From Terasakiella sp. SH-1 (GTDB lineage: Bacteria; Pseudomonadota; Alphaproteobacteria; Rhodospirillales; Terasakiellaceae), in assembly GCF_004564135.1 (NCBI RefSeq), contig NZ_CP038255.1:466501-530500 (forward strand): a stretch of 64,000 nucleotides of DNA, read 5' to 3'. How positions within the stretch are numbered: position 1 is the stretch's first letter; every line of letters starts with the position of its first letter. The position numbers and the translations under genes are program-made. The notes under the pieces are model-generated. The model had not been told where the DNA came from, made no database searches, and was given only the letters and a program-made list of their open reading frames with translations. This document shows positions 61,979-64,000 of this stretch, in pieces.

Positions 61979-62887
61979 ATGACTGATATCGCACTTTCTT
62001 CAACGGTACGTTCTAACTTGATGGCTCTGCAAGATACATCAAGCTTTATTGGTCGTACTCAAGGTCGTCTTTCCACTGGTCTTGCTGTTGCAAGCCCGGT
62101 TGACGATGCGGTGAAATTCTTCCAAGCTAAATCACTTTCAAACCGTGCCTCTGACTTGTTGGAGCGTAAGGATGCTGTGGATCAGGGTGTTAACGCTCTG
62201 AACGCTGCCTTGAAAGCGACTGATGCGATCGAAGAGCTCGTTAAACAAATGAAAGGTGTGGTTGACTCTGCACGTTCTGCGGATGAGACGCAGCGTACAG
62301 CATATACTACACAGTTCGAAGAGCTGGCCACTCAAATCCAGAGACTTGTCGATGATGCGTCTTATCAAGGTTTGAACCTGGTTAACTCTTCTTCTTCTCA
62401 GTTGTCTGTTCGTTTTAGTGAGAAGTCTGATTCCAAGCTGGATGTAGATGGTGTTAACTTTAACACTTCTGCGTTCTTTAAGGATGAGAACGGCGCTATT
62501 GCTAGTGCCGGTGGTGCTGGTACTGTCTTGTCTCAAATGGGCTTGGGGAATACTGGTTTTGAAGACTACGACACAACTGATGCTGATGAGTTGGCGTCTT
62601 TCAACGCCCATGCCGATACTGTGATTAATGCGTTGGATAAAACAATTTCCAACCTTCGTTCAGAAGCTGCAACAATGGCCGGTAACGTTGCTATTTTGCA
62701 GGTTCGTTCTGATTTCACATCTGAGTACACCAACGTACTTACAGAAGGCGCAGGTCAACTGACCTTGGCTGATCTGAACGAGGAAGGCGCCAACTTGTTG
62801 GCTCTTCAAACTCGTCAACAGATGGGTATTCAGGCTCTGTCATTTGCCGGTCAATCCGAGCAAGCTGTACTGGGTCTGTTCCGTTAA
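61979..62887 (+). CDS. fliC: flagellin
   Basis: 302 residues. N-terminal D0/D1 helices (LSSTVRSNLMALQDTSSFIGRTQGRLSTGLAVASPVDDAVKFFQAKSLSNRASDL) and C-terminal D1/D0 (ADLNEEGANLLALQTRQQMGIQALSFAGQSEQAVLGLFR). The middle (~150-205) is short, so the outer domain is minimal, as in many alphaproteobacterial flagellins. Secreted filament subunit. GGAG lies 8 bases before the ATG. Followed by a terminator, then flbT and flaF. Confidence 0.93.
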   Translation: MTDIALSSTVRSNLMALQDTSSFIGRTQGRLSTGLAVASPVDDAVKFFQAKSLSNRASDLLERKDAVDQGVNALNAALKATDAIEELVKQMKGVVDSARSADETQRTAYTTQFEELATQIQRLVDDASYQGLNLVNSSSSQLSVRFSEKSDSKLDVDGVNFNTSAFFKDENGAIASAGGAGTVLSQMGLGNTGFEDYDTTDADELASFNAHADTVINALDKTISNLRSEAATMAGNVAILQVRSDFTSEYTNVLTEGAGQLTLADLNEEGANLLALQTRQQMGIQALSFAGQSEQAVLGLFR

Positions 62888-62902
62888 GCCTACAGTCTAC
62901 GG

Positions 62903-62947
62903 AAAGGGGTTGGTGCTTTCCATCAACTCCTTTCTTCTGTTTTTTTA
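62903..62947 (+). terminator. terminator after flagellin
   Basis: 13-bp stem AAAGGGGTTGGTG/CATCAACTCCTTT (two G-U pairs) with loop CTTTC, then TCTTCTGTTTTTTT. flbT lies 32 bases further, so partial read-through would give a high flagellin to FlbT ratio. Confidence 0.75.
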
Positions 62948-62978
62948 TCCCTTTAAAATAATTAATACGGGGTGAGTT

Positions 62979-63425
62979 ATGCCATTAAAAATCAACCTTA
63001 AAAAAGGGCAGAAAATCATCTTGAATGGGGCTGTTATCGAAAATAATAGTCCGCGTTCAGTTAGCTTTACCCTGATTAATGAGGCATCCATTCTTCGTGA
63101 TAGTGATGTAATGACGGCTGAAGAAGCGTGTACGCCAGCCAGCCGAATTTATTTTTCCCTGCAGGGTTTATATCTTTTTCCTGAAAAAAGAGAGTTGTAT
63201 TTCCAAAATCTTAACGACTTGCTGAAAGATTATGAAAGTGCAGCTCCTTCTGCAAATTCCATAATTGAAGAAGTGCGTGAAAAAATAGATAATGGTGATT
63301 ATTATCCTGCTTTAAGAAAAGCACGTGAGATAATCGAACATGAAGGGAAGATCTTGAGTAATGTACAAGCCACCATTACAGAATTACGACACGGGGCCGA
63401 TCGAGGGGAATCCGACGCAAAGTGA
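62979..63425 (+). CDS. flbT: flagellin mRNA regulator FlbT
   Basis: 148 residues matching the FlbT family (MPLKINLKKGQKIILNGAVIENNSPRSVSFTLINEASILRDSDVMTAEEA; ARIYFSLQ-like SRIYFSLQGLYL). FlbT represses flagellin synthesis after transcription until the hook is finished. Sits directly behind flagellin and overlaps flaF by 65 bases. Confidence 0.92.
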   Translation: MPLKINLKKGQKIILNGAVIENNSPRSVSFTLINEASILRDSDVMTAEEACTPASRIYFSLQGLYLFPEKRELYFQNLNDLLKDYESAAPSANSIIEEVREKIDNGDYYPALRKAREIIEHEGKILSNVQATITELRHGADRGESDAK

Positions 63426-63852
63426 AGCCTGGGCCTTGACCCAAGCGGCTTTGAAAATGCGCGATGCGGTAAATTCTGGTGATCCGGAAATCATGAAGGC
63501 GGCAGTTCGGCTGAACTGGCGTCTTTGGACAATTTTCCAAGCGGATCTGTTTGCACCTACATGTGAGGTGCCGACCGACATTCGCCAAAATGTACTCTCT
63601 CTCGCAAAATTTGTTGATAAACATTCTATCGACTTTATGGGGGATCCGAAAGCTGAACGTGTTGATGTACTGATCAATATTAACCGTGAAATTTCCGGTG
63701 GCCTTTATGATGGAGCAGTAGCCAGTCAGGCTCAGGCACAAGACCCTAATAATCGTAGTAGTGAACAGCAAGCGCTACCATCAGAGCCTTCACAGGGCGA
63801 ACAAGCGCAACCCGTAGAGGGTTTGGGCGGTCTATCTGATATTGAAGCATAA
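63361..63852 (+). CDS. flaF: flagellin synthesis activator FlaF
   Basis: 163 residues. FlaF core ~1-120 (MYKPPLQNYDTGPIEGNPTQSEAWALTQAALKMRDA; RLNWRLWTIFQADL; LSLAKFVDKHSIDFM), then a Gln/Ser/Pro-rich tail of ~40 residues not usual in FlaF. It counteracts FlbT and helps flagellin translation or secretion. The ATG at 63361 lies inside flbT; the early residues fit the family, so the 65-base overlap looks real. Confidence 0.88.
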   Translation: MYKPPLQNYDTGPIEGNPTQSEAWALTQAALKMRDAVNSGDPEIMKAAVRLNWRLWTIFQADLFAPTCEVPTDIRQNVLSLAKFVDKHSIDFMGDPKAERVDVLININREISGGLYDGAVASQAQAQDPNNRSSEQQALPSEPSQGEQAQPVEGLGGLSDIEA

Positions 63853-63872
63853 TAAGAAAAATGAGGACACCA

Positions 63873-64000
63873 ATGGGCGGCGTGGAAAATTTTGTGAAAT
63901 CTGGGGAGTGGGAACAGGTTGTTCAAATTCTTGAAGAAAAGTGGCAAACCGAAGAACCTGGTTCTTCAGATAGTTTCTTCAGGGCTTTAGCTGCCTTTGA
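63873..64000 (+). CDS. unknown protein, 3' end outside window
   Basis: ATG at 63873 behind AAAATGAGGACACC; 42 codons are open to the window edge (MGGVENFVKSGEWEQVVQILEEKWQ...FFRALAAF). The start GEWEQVVQILEEKW resembles the first helix of a TPR-type repeat. It follows flaF by 20 bases, so it is probably in the same operon. No more can be said from 42 residues. Confidence 0.6.
   Translation, partial: MGGVENFVKSGEWEQVVQILEEKWQTEEPGSSDSFFRALAAF

Noticed and set aside
1-64000. tRNA, rRNA, CRISPR, insertion sequence or prophage
   Set aside because: Looked for TTC-loop-like ends, regular direct repeats with spacers, transposase or integrase motifs; none was seen. The tandem repeats present are inside genes.

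Overview
This 64 kb window is chromosomal DNA of a motile alphaproteobacterium, most likely a marine member of the Rhodospirillales (a Terasakiella- or Magnetospirillum-like organism; the genus is a guess from the style of the proteins). The class-level call rests on seeing ctrA and chpT of the CtrA cell-cycle phosphorelay, an FlbD-type sigma-54 activator, the FlbT/FlaF flagellin regulators, a PomA/MotA-type stator, an OxyR-lrgAB cluster and dispersed palindromes whose translation reads like EIPAFARMT. I saw no tRNA, rRNA, CRISPR array, insertion sequence, integrase or phage gene.

Layout. 1-4.1 kb: the end of nadE, then gltX and cysS. 4.1-10.6 kb: stand-alone envelope and signalling genes, including an orphan SBP_bac_3-type periplasmic protein, a CsgG-like/DUF4384 protein, apt, a TAXI-type binding protein, a degenerate GGDEF/EAL protein with a Trp-rich repeat insert, and a cytochrome P460-like protein with an NPC-repeat tail. 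10.8-18.3 kb: a His-rich DUF6969-like protein, an Atm1-type ABC exporter, a small lipoprotein, a YhdH/AcuI reductase, and a four-gene polar amino-acid ABC transporter. 18.3-24.6 kb (minus strand): an ECF sigma factor paired with a glutathione S-transferase, both with Cys-rich tails, an SLC13 permease, then an EamA-PhzF-AlaX-LysE amino-acid quality and export group. 24.6-28.4 kb: a DUF1127 gene divergent from a MocR regulator with striking palindromes between them, then oxyR-lrgA-lrgB.

28.4-37.0 kb holds signalling: a pseudo-receiver protein, a DUF2478-DUF4213-DUF364 fusion, chpT, and a chemotaxis operon cheA(hybrid)-cheY-cheB-cheR. A large unknown protein follows, then ctrA, divergent from fliI-fliJ across a region with two overlapping perfect TTAA-N7-TTAA CtrA boxes and two GANTC sites.

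41.6-64 kb is a flagellar island. It contains a T-fold-like small protein, a FliK-like protein, flhG, a lipoprotein, and the long minus-strand operon fliF-fliG-fliH-fliN-motA-flbD-flhA. The hook operon fliK-flgD-flgE follows behind a near-consensus sigma-54 promoter. Next come a glycosyltransferase, a flagellin-like coiled-coil protein and an acetyltransferase, then flagellin, flbT, flaF and a partial gene at the right edge. Working logic: ChpT phosphorylates CtrA, CtrA probably acts at the ctrA-fliI region, FlbD with sigma-54 drives the hook operon, and FlbT/FlaF tune flagellin output. Most intergenic calls (promoters, boxes, hairpins) come from reading the bases and are predictions.
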